Of a stretch of DNA of 64,000 nt, positions 25,542-33,095 are shown piece after piece (positions within the stretch are counted from its first letter, which is position 1; each line of letters starts with the position of its first letter). The position numbers and the translations under genes were made by a program. Location: contig NZ_JAGEOJ010000003.1 of the NCBI RefSeq assembly GCF_017573505.1, positions 558,001 through 622,000 on the forward strand, given 5' to 3'. The notes beneath the pieces were generated by a model. That model had not been told where the DNA came from and ran no database searches. It saw only the letters and a program-made list of their open reading frames with translations. Source of the DNA: Actinomadura barringtoniae. Its GTDB lineage: Bacteria; Actinomycetota; Actinomycetes; Streptosporangiales; Streptosporangiaceae.

Positions 25542-26455
25542 CCGGGGCGGGGCTGGTGACCAACGGGGCGCAGCGGCAGACGGCGCGCGAGATGGCGCGG
25601 CTGCGGCGGCGGTACGCGCTGCGGCACGTCGCCGCGCGGTGCGGGGTGTACGGGGCGGCGGTCCTGGCCGCGCTGGTCTGCGCGCTGCCGTTCCTGTGGA
25701 GCCTGGTCAGCGCGTTCAAGCAGAACCGCGACCTGTACAACCCCGACAACGACCCGTTCACCTTCAACGAGCCCGCGACCCCCGACCATGTGACCTACCT
25801 GTTCACCGACACGCCGTTCCTCAGGTTCGTCGGCAACACGCTGCTGGTCGGCGCGCTGGTCGTGGTGCTCACGCTGGTGCTGGCGCTGCCCGCCGCGTAC
25901 TCGCTGGCGCGGCTCAACCGGCCATGGGGCACCCCGATGGGCATCGCGATCTTCCTGGTCTACCTGGTGCCGCCGTCGCTGCTGTTCCTGTCGCTGACCA
26001 GGGTCGTCGTCGCGCTCGGGCTGGAGGACACGCTCTGGTCGATGGTGGTCGTCTACCCGACGATCACCGTCCCGGTGTCGGTGTGGCTGCTGATCGGCTT
26101 CCTCAAGGCGGTGCCGAAGGACGTCGAGGAGCAGGCGATGGTCGACGGCTACAGCCGGCTGGGCGCGTTCCTGCGGACCGTGCTGCCGCTGGTCTTCCCC
26201 GGGATCGTGGCCGTGGTCGTCTTCTCGTTCACCCTGACCGCCAGCGAGTTCGTCTACGCGCTGGCGTTCGTTTCGGCGAGCCCGAAGATGGTCGTCAGCA
26301 CCGGCGTTCCGACCCAGCTGATCCGCGGCGACGTGTTCTTCTGGCAGTCGCTGCAGGCCGCGACGGTCATCATGGCGGTTCCGATCGCGTTCGTCTTCAA
26401 TCTCTTCCTCGACCGTTTCGTGACGGGCTTCACGATGGGCGCGGTCAAGACGTGA
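25538..26455 (+). CDS. Sugar ABC transporter permease, MalG-like
   Basis: 305 residues from the GTG at 25538. Six membrane segments starting at about residue 37 (GAAVLAALVCALPFLWSLVSAF) and the coupling loop EEQAMVDGYSRLGAFLRTVLPL (about 197-218). It completes the importer with the binding protein, MalF-like permease and ATPase. Last gene of the operon; no obvious terminator follows before the next gene 58 bases on. Confidence 0.92.
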   Translation: MTGAGLVTNGAQRQTAREMARLRRRYALRHVAARCGVYGAAVLAALVCALPFLWSLVSAFKQNRDLYNPDNDPFTFNEPATPDHVTYLFTDTPFLRFVGNTLLVGALVVVLTLVLALPAAYSLARLNRPWGTPMGIAIFLVYLVPPSLLFLSLTRVVVALGLEDTLWSMVVVYPTITVPVSVWLLIGFLKAVPKDVEEQAMVDGYSRLGAFLRTVLPLVFPGIVAVVVFSFTLTASEFVYALAFVSASPKMVVSTGVPTQLIRGDVFFWQSLQAATVIMAVPIAFVFNLFLDRFVTGFTMGAVKT

Positions 26456-26512
26456 GCGACTGGTAGGTATGGAGGTGAGCAACGCAAACGATCGTCAGAG
26501 GAGGGGGTCGGC

Positions 26513-27040
26513 ATGCCCACCAATGCCCCGCTGCCGCACGAGCACCTGCCGCAGGTCCCGTCGTTCACCGTGGAGAGCGACGACGTGGCGCACGGCAAGC
26601 AGCTGAGCAACAAGCACGTCTTCAACGACTGGGGCTTCAGCGGCGAGAACCTCTCGCCCGAGCTGCGCTGGGCCGGCTTCCCGGCCGAGACCAGGAGCTT
26701 CGCGGTGACCTGCTTCGACCCCGACGCGCCGACCGGCAGCGGCTTCTGGCACTGGGTGATGTTCGACATCCCGGCCGACGTGACCGACCTGCCGACGGGC
26801 GCCGGAGCCGAGGACGCCACGGTCGGCGTGCAGGCGCGCAACGACTACGGGATCAAGGCGTTCGGCGGCAGCGCCCCGCCGCCCGGCGACCCGCACCGGT
26901 ACGTGTTCACCGTGCACGCGCTGGACGTCGACAAGCTGGGCATCGACTCGGAGGTGTCGCCGGCCGTCGCGGGCTTCAACATCACCGCGCACACGCTGGC
27001 GCGGGCGAGCATCGTGCCCCAGTACGGGCACGGCGGCTGA
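26513..27040 (+). CDS. YbhB/YbcL family PEBP-like protein
   Basis: 175-residue phosphatidylethanolamine-binding-protein-like protein, from the ATG at 26513 with GAGGAGGGGG upstream. Family motifs: CFDPDAPTGSGFWHWVMFDIP (about 64-84) with the ligand-site Asp and His, and GGSAPPPGDPHRYVFTVHALD (about 121-141). No signal peptide, so cytoplasmic. Bacterial members have no settled function; the eukaryotic name (Raf kinase inhibitor-like) should not be read as a role. A hairpin terminator follows. Confidence 0.9.
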   Translation: MPTNAPLPHEHLPQVPSFTVESDDVAHGKQLSNKHVFNDWGFSGENLSPELRWAGFPAETRSFAVTCFDPDAPTGSGFWHWVMFDIPADVTDLPTGAGAEDATVGVQARNDYGIKAFGGSAPPPGDPHRYVFTVHALDVDKLGIDSEVSPAVAGFNITAHTLARASIVPQYGHGG

Positions 27041-27088
27041 GCGGACGGGCCTGAACAGACGGTCCTGAACAGGCAGAACACGCAATTC

Positions 27089-27129
27089 GCGGCGTGCCGG
27101 GCGCTCTCGAGGTTCACCCGGCACGCCGC
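27089..27129. terminator. Bidirectional hairpin between PEBP and KamA-like genes
   Basis: Perfect 13-base arms GCGGCGTGCCGGG (27089-27101)/CCCGGCACGCCGC (27117-27129) with a 15-base loop, 48 bases past the PEBP stop and 99 bases past the convergent KamA stop. Confidence 0.75.
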
Positions 27130-27228
27130 GTCGCTGTTCTCGCGGTGTTGCCGTGACTTGCGGTCTTGCGATGACTTGCGATGTTGCCGTCTTGCGGAGT
27201 TACGGTTCTCCGCCGCCCTTCCGGATCG

Positions 27229-28545
27229 TCAGGGCTGGAACGGGAACTTGTCGGCGAAGGCGGGCTTCAGATCGTCCAGCCAGACCGCGTTCGGGTCGTA
27301 CTGGGCGAAGAACGGCTTGCCCACCAGTTCGGCGTCGCGCGCCTGGATGAAGTGCAGCTGGAAGACCTTCTCACCCATCAGGTCCAGCACGCCGTCCACG
27401 CACACTTTGCCCGGCGTGGCCGACATCGAGGGCCCGCGCACCGTGCGCGAGAGCCCGGAGACGTTCTTGTAGGCGTTCCGGAAGATCTCGTACGCCTCGG
27501 CCAGCGGTACCGCGAAGTAGTCCTGCGGTCCGGTGTCGCGCTCGACGAAGAAGTAGTACGGGACCATGCCCATCCGCGTCTGGGTGCGCCACATCGTCTC
27601 CCAGACCGCCGGGTCGTCGTTGATCGTGCGGATCAGCGGCGCCTGCGTGCGGATGACCGCGCCGGTGTCGCGGATGCGCCGGACGGCCTCGGTGACCACC
27701 AGCGGCTCCAGCTCGCGCGGGTGCGAGAAGTGGGCCATGAACGCCAGGTTCTTGCCCGACTCGACGACCTGCTCGAACAGCCGCAGCATGTCGTCGGCGT
27801 CCGGGTCGGTCACGAACTTCTGCGGCCAGTAGGCCAGCGACTTGGTGCCGATCCGGATCGACTCCAGCTGCTCCAGGTCCAGCAGCGGCTCGACGTAGCG
27901 GCGCAGCACCGACTCGCCCATGATCATGGCGTCGCCGCCGGTGAACAGCACGCTGGTCACCTCGGGATGCGCGAGCACGTACTCGCGCAGCTGCTGCGAG
28001 TCGTCGCCGGCCATCTTCAGGTCCGGCTCGCCGATGAACTGCGCCCAGCGGAAGCAGTAGGTGCAGTACGCGTGGCACGTCTGCCCCTGCTTGGGGAAGT
28101 ACAGCACGGTCTCGTCGTACTTGTGCTGCAGCCCCGGGACCTTGCCGTCCCCGAAGCTGGGAATGTTCAGCTCCATCTGCCCGGCCGGGTGCGGGTTCAG
28201 CTTCATCCGCACCGCGTTCGCGGCGGCCTCGATCTCGGCCTTCGGCGCCTCCTTGCGGAGCAGGTCCGACAGATGAGCGACGTCATCGGCCGGGAGCATG
28301 TCCGCCATCGGGAAGACGAGCCGGTAGATGGGATCGTCGGGAGCGGCGTCCCAGTCGATCAGTTCATCGAGCACGTACGAGTTGGTGCGGAACGGCAGGA
28401 CGGTGGCCACCGCGCGGGTGGCCAGCTGCTGTTCGGGCGAGAGCCCGGCGCGAGCGGTGAGCTCGTCGAGGTGCTTCGCCGTGAAGGCGCGGAACTTGCG
28501 ACCAGTGGATCGCACTGCGGGAGCCGCGTCGTTCACCAAAGTCAC
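27229..28545 (-). CDS. KamA-family radical SAM aminomutase (lysine 2,3-aminomutase-like)
   Basis: 438 residues from the GTG at 28545, chosen because AAGGAG lies nine bases upstream; a longer frame to 28584 lacks a ribosome site. The radical SAM cluster motif is CHAYCTYCFRW (Cys-x3-Cys-x2-Cys, about 150-160). TGGDAMIMGE follows the SAM-binding GGE-type pattern and the C-terminal half carries the PLP-binding region of KamA proteins. The family interconverts alpha- and beta-amino acids by a PLP- and SAM-dependent radical 1,2-amino shift; substrate (lysine, glutamate or other) cannot be fixed from sequence. It stands alone: no EF-P modification or antibiotic genes are nearby. Confidence 0.85.
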   Translation of the reverse strand: MTLVNDAAPAVRSTGRKFRAFTAKHLDELTARAGLSPEQQLATRAVATVLPFRTNSYVLDELIDWDAAPDDPIYRLVFPMADMLPADDVAHLSDLLRKEAPKAEIEAAANAVRMKLNPHPAGQMELNIPSFGDGKVPGLQHKYDETVLYFPKQGQTCHAYCTYCFRWAQFIGEPDLKMAGDDSQQLREYVLAHPEVTSVLFTGGDAMIMGESVLRRYVEPLLDLEQLESIRIGTKSLAYWPQKFVTDPDADDMLRLFEQVVESGKNLAFMAHFSHPRELEPLVVTEAVRRIRDTGAVIRTQAPLIRTINDDPAVWETMWRTQTRMGMVPYYFFVERDTGPQDYFAVPLAEAYEIFRNAYKNVSGLSRTVRGPSMSATPGKVCVDGVLDLMGEKVFQLHFIQARDAELVGKPFFAQYDPNAVWLDDLKPAFADKFPFQP

Positions 28546-28854
28546 GTGTTGGTACTCCTTGAAAGTCAGCGGGGAGACGCGCACCGAAGCACGGCGTCAC
28601 GGACAGTGAGCAAAGTGCCCCGGATCACCCCCATTGAAGCGTTTGGGTCGTCTTCATGGTGAATTGATACCCATCCAAGAGTACAAACAAGCAGGTCAAG
28701 CCTGACCCAGACAAATCACCCGCTGTGGTAGACGCATGGCTCGCCGCTAGTACAACGATTACGGGACGTGAAAGTGGCGCCCCAGTCACTTCCTTATGCT
28801 GAGTAAGGAAATACTGGGGTGGGCGGCGCAGTGGCGACGGCAAGGGGGAACGGT
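28546..28854. promoter_or_regulatory. Divergent promoter region between KamA-like and DUF998 genes
   Basis: 309-base spacer of lower GC than its surroundings. It contains GGTCA-agcc-TGACC (28694-28707) and TTCCTTA-N7-TAAGGAA (28790-28810); the latter overlaps TATGCT (28795-28800), a -10-like box for the rightward gene. TATCAA on the minus strand near 28665 could be the leftward -10. Both inverted repeats are candidate operators. No further gene seen. Confidence 0.4.
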
Positions 28855-29619
28855 GTGGAGCCGGACTCATCTGGGGAGGTGGGGAGTGGCCATGGGAGCC
28901 GGACACAGCCGGACGGGCCCGGAGTAGCGCCCGCGATCGCGGCCATCCTGGCCGCCGTAGCGGGGGTCACCTACGGGACATTCCTTCTCGAACACTTCCT
29001 CAGTCCGAACCTCGACGGCATCAATGGCTATGTGAGCGAACTCTCGGCCGTTGACCAGCCGTTTCATGTCATCTACAGCGCCGGGGACCTGGTCACGGGC
29101 GTGCTGTCGATCGTGGTCGCGACCATCTGCCTCATGACGCTGCGTCGCCGCCGCTGGTCGGTGACCGGGTGGATCTTCTTCGCCGCGTTCGGGGTCTGCG
29201 CGATCGGCGACGCGGTCTTCCCGCTGGACTGCGCGCCCAGCATGGAGACCGGCTGCGCGCTGCGCGAACGGTCGGAGAACGTCTCGTTCTCCCACCAGTT
29301 CCACTCGGTGACCAGCACCACGGTGATCGTCTGCGGCGTGCTGTCGATGCTGACGCTGTCGATCGCGGCGCGCCGGTACGGATGGTGGCCCGTGCTGGCC
29401 CGCTGGGGCTGGCCGCTGGCGCTGGCCGAGACCGTCTTCGCGCTCAGCACCCTGCTGGCGATGCTGCTCGGGCGCTGGCTCGGCATCATCCAGCGCTTCC
29501 AGATCAGCGTCCTGTGCCTGTGGCTGTTCACCATCGCCTGGGCGCTGTACGCCGACCGCCTCAAGGCCCGCCGGGCGACCACCGGCAAGACCGCCGTACG
29601 GGAGAAGAGCCCGCTGTGA
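28855..29619 (+). CDS. DUF998 family integral membrane protein
   Basis: 254 residues from the GTG at 28855, preceded by AAGGGGG at a six-base spacing; GTG codons at 28819 and 28831 are in frame but lack ribosome sites. Six membrane segments are visible, beginning at about residue 25, with the conserved extracytoplasmic FPLDCAPSMETGC and NVSFSHQFHS segments (paired cysteines and histidines) that mark DUF998. Function of the family is unknown. The stop overlaps the start of the alpha/beta hydrolase gene (GTGA). Confidence 0.82.
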   Translation: MEPDSSGEVGSGHGSRTQPDGPGVAPAIAAILAAVAGVTYGTFLLEHFLSPNLDGINGYVSELSAVDQPFHVIYSAGDLVTGVLSIVVATICLMTLRRRRWSVTGWIFFAAFGVCAIGDAVFPLDCAPSMETGCALRERSENVSFSHQFHSVTSTTVIVCGVLSMLTLSIAARRYGWWPVLARWGWPLALAETVFALSTLLAMLLGRWLGIIQRFQISVLCLWLFTIAWALYADRLKARRATTGKTAVREKSPL

Positions 29620-30485
29620 CCACCGGCATCACGATCGAGAACATCGACGGTGAAGAGGTCCATGTCGTCGAGAGCGGCCCGGCGGACGGGCCGCCGCTGC
29701 TGCTGAGCGGCGGGCTGGGCGAGGCCTGGTTCGACTGGGCGCCGACCGTGGAACTGCTCGAGAAGCGCCACCGCGTGATCAACTTCGACCGGCCGGGGCT
29801 GGGTCTGAGCCCGGCGGCCAAGGCCGCGCCGAGCCTGCGGCGGGACGCCGCGCTGCTGGCCGGGCTGGCCGAACGGGCCGGGGCCCCCGTCACGGTGCTC
29901 GCGCACTCGATGGCCGGGTTCCACGCCGAGGCCCTCGCCCGCCTGCACCCCGAACTGGTGCGCGCCATGGTGCTGGTCGACCCGAGCTACGAGCGCGACC
30001 CGCACGCCCGCCTGCGGCTGTCCCCGCTGCTGGTGCCCGCCGCCACGGGGCTCGGCGTCGTCCTCGGCGCGACCCGGATCGCCCGGCTGATCGGCCCGCG
30101 CGGCCGCAAGCTGGTCATGCGCCAGATGAGCGACCGCGACGAGCCCGTTCCGGCGGACGTCGTCCGGTCGGTCTACGGGCGCGGCACGGTCCTCGGAACG
30201 GCCCTCGCCGAGGAGTTCGTCTACCGCGAGGAGGCCGCGGACCTGGCCGCGCTGCGCGAGCGCCGCCCGTTCCCCAAGATCCCGCTGGTCGTGATCACCG
30301 CGCTCGGGGACGTGAAAGGCGAGGACAAGATCGGCGAGTGGATCGAGAACCACCGCAGGCTGGCCGACATGTCGCCGTACGGCAGCCAGCTGGAGCTGCG
30401 CGACTGCAAGCACATGGTCACCCTGGACCGGCCCGACGCCGTGGCCGACGCCGTCGCCCGGGTCCTGGCCCAGGACACCCCGTGA
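29616..30485 (+). CDS. Alpha/beta hydrolase
   Basis: 289 residues from the GTG at 29616, overlapping the DUF998 stop. Classical fold: GGLGEAWFDW oxyanion region, nucleophile Ser in AHSMAGFH (about 98), acid Asp in ITALGDVKGEDK or nearby, and catalytic His in DCKHMVTLDRP (about 267). The lid region has a hydrophobic stretch (LLVPAATGLGVVLGATRIA) that could touch the membrane. Substrate unknown; coupling to a membrane protein and a lipoprotein suggests a role at the cell envelope. Confidence 0.85.
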   Translation: MTTGITIENIDGEEVHVVESGPADGPPLLLSGGLGEAWFDWAPTVELLEKRHRVINFDRPGLGLSPAAKAAPSLRRDAALLAGLAERAGAPVTVLAHSMAGFHAEALARLHPELVRAMVLVDPSYERDPHARLRLSPLLVPAATGLGVVLGATRIARLIGPRGRKLVMRQMSDRDEPVPADVVRSVYGRGTVLGTALAEEFVYREEAADLAALRERRPFPKIPLVVITALGDVKGEDKIGEWIENHRRLADMSPYGSQLELRDCKHMVTLDRPDAVADAVARVLAQDTP

Positions 30486-30970
30486 AGCCCTCGCGCGGGG
30501 CTGCGCCGACGCGTGCGGGCGCGCCGATCCGGGCGGGCGTGTCGATCCAGGCAGGCGCGCTACTGCGGGCAGGCGCATTGTTGCGGGCAGGCGCGCCGGC
30601 ACGGGCGGGCGCGTTGCTGCGGGCAGGCGCGTTGGCGGTCGTGCTGGCGGTGTCGCTGTCGGGCTGCGAGATGATGACGCGGATCTCCGACGGCGCGTAC
30701 CGTACCGCCGTGACCGACGGCAGCATCCGGGAGCTGCAGGAACGCGGCATCAAGCTGGACGGCCGCCCCAGCTGCACCAGCCCGAAGGCCCAGTCCGGCT
30801 CGGTCGTGGTGATCGACTGCACCGGCCGCACGATCGGCGGCGAGCCGGTCGAGGTCACCGGGACGACCGCGGACGCGGGCTCCGACCACCCGCGCGAGCG
30901 GTACGTGATCATGGTCGGCGGCCGTCAGGTGGTGGACAAGACCTGCCTGGGCAGGGGCTGTCCTTCCTGA
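30482..30970 (+). CDS. Small putative lipoprotein with a repeat-expanded signal region
   Basis: 162 residues if translated from the GTG at 30482 (overlapping the hydrolase stop). Codons 9-50 are seven tandem 18-base units encoding (xx-Arg-Ala-Gly-Ala), followed by a normal lipobox LSGC. A TTG at 30614 in the last unit would give a conventional 17-residue lipoprotein signal, so the repeats may be untranslated or an expanded n-region. The mature part (about 100 residues) contains ELQERGIKLDGRPSC, VVIDCTG, VMVGGR-like IMVGGRQVV and CLGRGC. It is related to the next gene's product over this whole region. Function unknown. Confidence 0.7.
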   Translation: MKPSRGAAPTRAGAPIRAGVSIQAGALLRAGALLRAGAPARAGALLRAGALAVVLAVSLSGCEMMTRISDGAYRTAVTDGSIRELQERGIKLDGRPSCTSPKAQSGSVVVIDCTGRTIGGEPVEVTGTTADAGSDHPRERYVIMVGGRQVVDKTCLGRGCPS

Positions 30971-31038
30971 TCTTGCAACGAGTTCGCATGATCCCGGGAA
31001 AACGCGCCCGGCGCGGCGCGTGAGCAACCTCACCTCCG

Positions 31039-31455
31039 GTGACGCTACGACCTGTGAAGCTCTCTCGTACCAAAGCCGTCGCCCTCGGCACCGTCGGCCT
31101 GCTCGTGGCCGGCGGCGGCGCCGCCATCGCCTACGTCACGCTCTTCAGCGGCAAGGAACTGCGCTACGCGACGCAGAACCAGCTCCGCGCCTCGATGATG
31201 ACCACGGGCATCGACGAGCTGAAGACCCGCGGGGTCACCCTCGACCGGTCTCTGAGCTGCACGGACATGCCCGGCTGGACCAAGCTCAAGATGCGCGTCA
31301 CCTGCACCGGCGCCACCGCGGACCACAAGACCGTGGAGATCATCGGGACCGGTGAGGACACCAAGCAGGAGAACTACTACACGGTCCTGGTCGGCGGCCG
31401 CCCGGTGGTGCAGAACGCCAACTGCCTGGGCGCGGACTGCCGCAAGAAGGACTGA
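31039..31455 (+). CDS. Small exported protein, paralogue of the preceding lipoprotein
   Basis: 138 residues from the GTG at 31039; a GTG at 31054 giving a shorter basic n-region is equally plausible and neither has a clear ribosome site. One membrane/signal segment (about 14-33, AVALGTVGLLVAGGGAAIAYVTLF) without a lipobox, then a domain matching the upstream lipoprotein: ELKTRGVTLDRSLSC, RVTCTG, VLVGGRPVV and NCLGADC, keeping the four cysteines. Tandem duplication with one copy lipidated and one anchored by a transmembrane segment. Function unknown. Confidence 0.72.
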   Translation: MTLRPVKLSRTKAVALGTVGLLVAGGGAAIAYVTLFSGKELRYATQNQLRASMMTTGIDELKTRGVTLDRSLSCTDMPGWTKLKMRVTCTGATADHKTVEIIGTGEDTKQENYYTVLVGGRPVVQNANCLGADCRKKD

Positions 31456-31539
31456 CGCGCCGCCGGGCGGCTCCCTGAGGGCCTCCTGAGGGCCCGCTGA
31501 GGCGGCCTGGGAGCTGCCGGGGCGGTTCCCGGGACGCCA

Positions 31540-31562
31540 TACGATGCGGTGAGCTGCATCGT
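31540..31562 (+). promoter_or_regulatory. Operator-like hairpin over the plsX -10 region
   Basis: ACGATGC (31541-31547) and GCATCGT (31556-31562) form a perfect inverted repeat with an eight-base spacer, overlapping TACGAT (31540-31545), a TANNNT -10 box. About 25 bases remain to the ATG at 31587, which has GGAG upstream. Confidence 0.4.
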
Positions 31563-31586
31563 TCGCCCGTCCACCCTGGAGCCGCC

Positions 31587-33026
31587 ATGCCCGGCAGAGG
31601 CACCCGCCCTGCGCCGATCGCGGTGGACACCATGGGCGGCGACCACGCCCCCGAAGAGATCATCGCGGGGGCGGTCGCGGCCGTGCGCGAGCACGGCGTG
31701 CGGCTGGTGCTGGTCGGCCAGGCGCCGCGGATCCGCAGGGAGCTGGACCGGCACGGCATCTCGGGCGAGATCCCCATAGTGCACGCCGACGAGGCGCTGG
31801 ACATGGGCGAGGGCGCGCTGGCCAGCTGGCGCAAGCCCCGTTCCTCCGTCGCGATCGCCTGCCTGCTGATCAAGCAGGGCCGCGCGTCGGCGCTGGTGTC
31901 GGCGGGCAGCACGGCGGGCGTGGTCGCCACCGCGCGGCTGCGGCTGAAGGGCCAGCAGGGCGTGATGCGGCCCGCCATCGCGGTGACGCTGCCCACCCGC
32001 CCCCGGCCGACCGTGCTGCTGGACGCCGGGGCCACCGCCGACGTCAAGCCCGAGACGCTGGTGCAGTTCGCGGCGCTCGGCACCGCGTACGCCCAGATCA
32101 GGCTCGGGCTGGAGCGGCCCACGGTCGGCCTGCTCAACATCGGCGTCGAGGCGGGCAAGGGCGACAAGGTCACCAAGCGCGCCCACGAGCTGCTGGCCGA
32201 CGGGCAGCGCGGCATCGAGTTCTCCGGGAACGTCGAGGGTCACGACCTGCTGCGCGGCAGCGTCGATGTGGTCGTGACCGACGGCTTCACCGGCAACGTC
32301 GCCCTCAAGACGATGGAGGGCACGGTCCGGATGGCCCTCCACGAGGTGCGCGAGGCGATGACCGCCAGCCGCGCGGCCAAGCTGGGCACGCTGCTCCAGC
32401 GCCGCCGCCTCCAGGAGCTGCGCGACAGGCTCGACTCGGAGACCTACGGCGGCGGGGTGCTGCTCGGTCTGAACGGCACGGTCGTCATCGCGCACGGCGC
32501 GGCCCGGGCCAAGGCCATCACCGCCGCCTGCGCGCTCGCCCACGAGCTGGCCGCGGGCCGGATCGTCGAACGCATCCGCGACCAGGTCGCCGCCACCCGT
32601 ACCCCGTCGCGCTTCGGGCGCCTCATCCACCCCGACCGCGAAGAGAAGTCCTCGGACAAGTCGTCGGACAAGTCGTCGGAGAAGCCATCCGAGAGGTCGG
32701 CCGAGAAGCCCGCTGAGCGGACTCCCGAGAAGGCCCCCGAACGCCCTGCCGAGAAGCCAGACAAGCCCGACAAGCCTGAGAAGCCCGCCGAGAAGCCCGC
32801 CGAGAAGCCGGCCGCGAAGCCCGTTCAGCCGACTCCAGAGCCGCCGCAGCCCGCCCCGCCGGCCACCGAAGCACCGGCGTCGCCGCCCGCGGCTCCACCG
32901 GCTCCACCGGCCTCCCCGGCTCCGGCGGGTGGTGATCAAGAGAAGTCGGCCAAGAGTCCCGAGGGCGCCTCCTCCCGGCCATCCGACCGACACCCGAGGC
33001 CCGGAGAGTCACCCCCACCGGCTTAG
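31587..33026 (+). CDS. plsX: Phosphate acyltransferase PlsX with a long low-complexity C-terminal tail
   Basis: 479 residues. The first 345 or so form a complete PlsX: AVDTMGGDHAPEEI (12-25), the SAGSTAGVVATARL segment (about 106-119), GLLNIGVEAGKGDKVTKRAHELL, and TDGFTGNVALKTMEGT (about 231-246). PlsX makes acyl-phosphate from acyl-ACP for phospholipid synthesis. Family proteins are 330-350 residues, so about 130 extra residues follow: Lys/Glu/Ser/Pro repeats (KSSDKSSEKPSERSAEKP, then PEKPAEKPAEKPAAKP) ending in a Pro/Ala-rich stretch. The tail is probably disordered. The gene is not next to acpP/fab genes or rpmF. Confidence 0.9.
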   Translation: MPGRGTRPAPIAVDTMGGDHAPEEIIAGAVAAVREHGVRLVLVGQAPRIRRELDRHGISGEIPIVHADEALDMGEGALASWRKPRSSVAIACLLIKQGRASALVSAGSTAGVVATARLRLKGQQGVMRPAIAVTLPTRPRPTVLLDAGATADVKPETLVQFAALGTAYAQIRLGLERPTVGLLNIGVEAGKGDKVTKRAHELLADGQRGIEFSGNVEGHDLLRGSVDVVVTDGFTGNVALKTMEGTVRMALHEVREAMTASRAAKLGTLLQRRRLQELRDRLDSETYGGGVLLGLNGTVVIAHGAARAKAITAACALAHELAAGRIVERIRDQVAATRTPSRFGRLIHPDREEKSSDKSSDKSSEKPSERSAEKPAERTPEKAPERPAEKPDKPDKPEKPAEKPAEKPAAKPVQPTPEPPQPAPPATEAPASPPAAPPAPPASPAPAGGDQEKSAKSPEGASSRPSDRHPRPGESPPPA

Positions 33027-33057
33027 CGTGGGATTGCCCCGAGTGATCTTGGGGAAG

Positions 33058-33089
33058 GGGTGCATCCAACGAAGGGTGCATCCAACGGG
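33058..33089 (+). repeat. 16-base tandem duplication upstream of the P-type ATPase start
   Basis: Two units of GGGTGCATCCAACG plus two variable bases (AA, GG); the second unit ends in the Shine-Dalgarno G-run of the ATPase gene. Confidence 0.8.
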
Positions 33090-33095
33090 GGAAAA

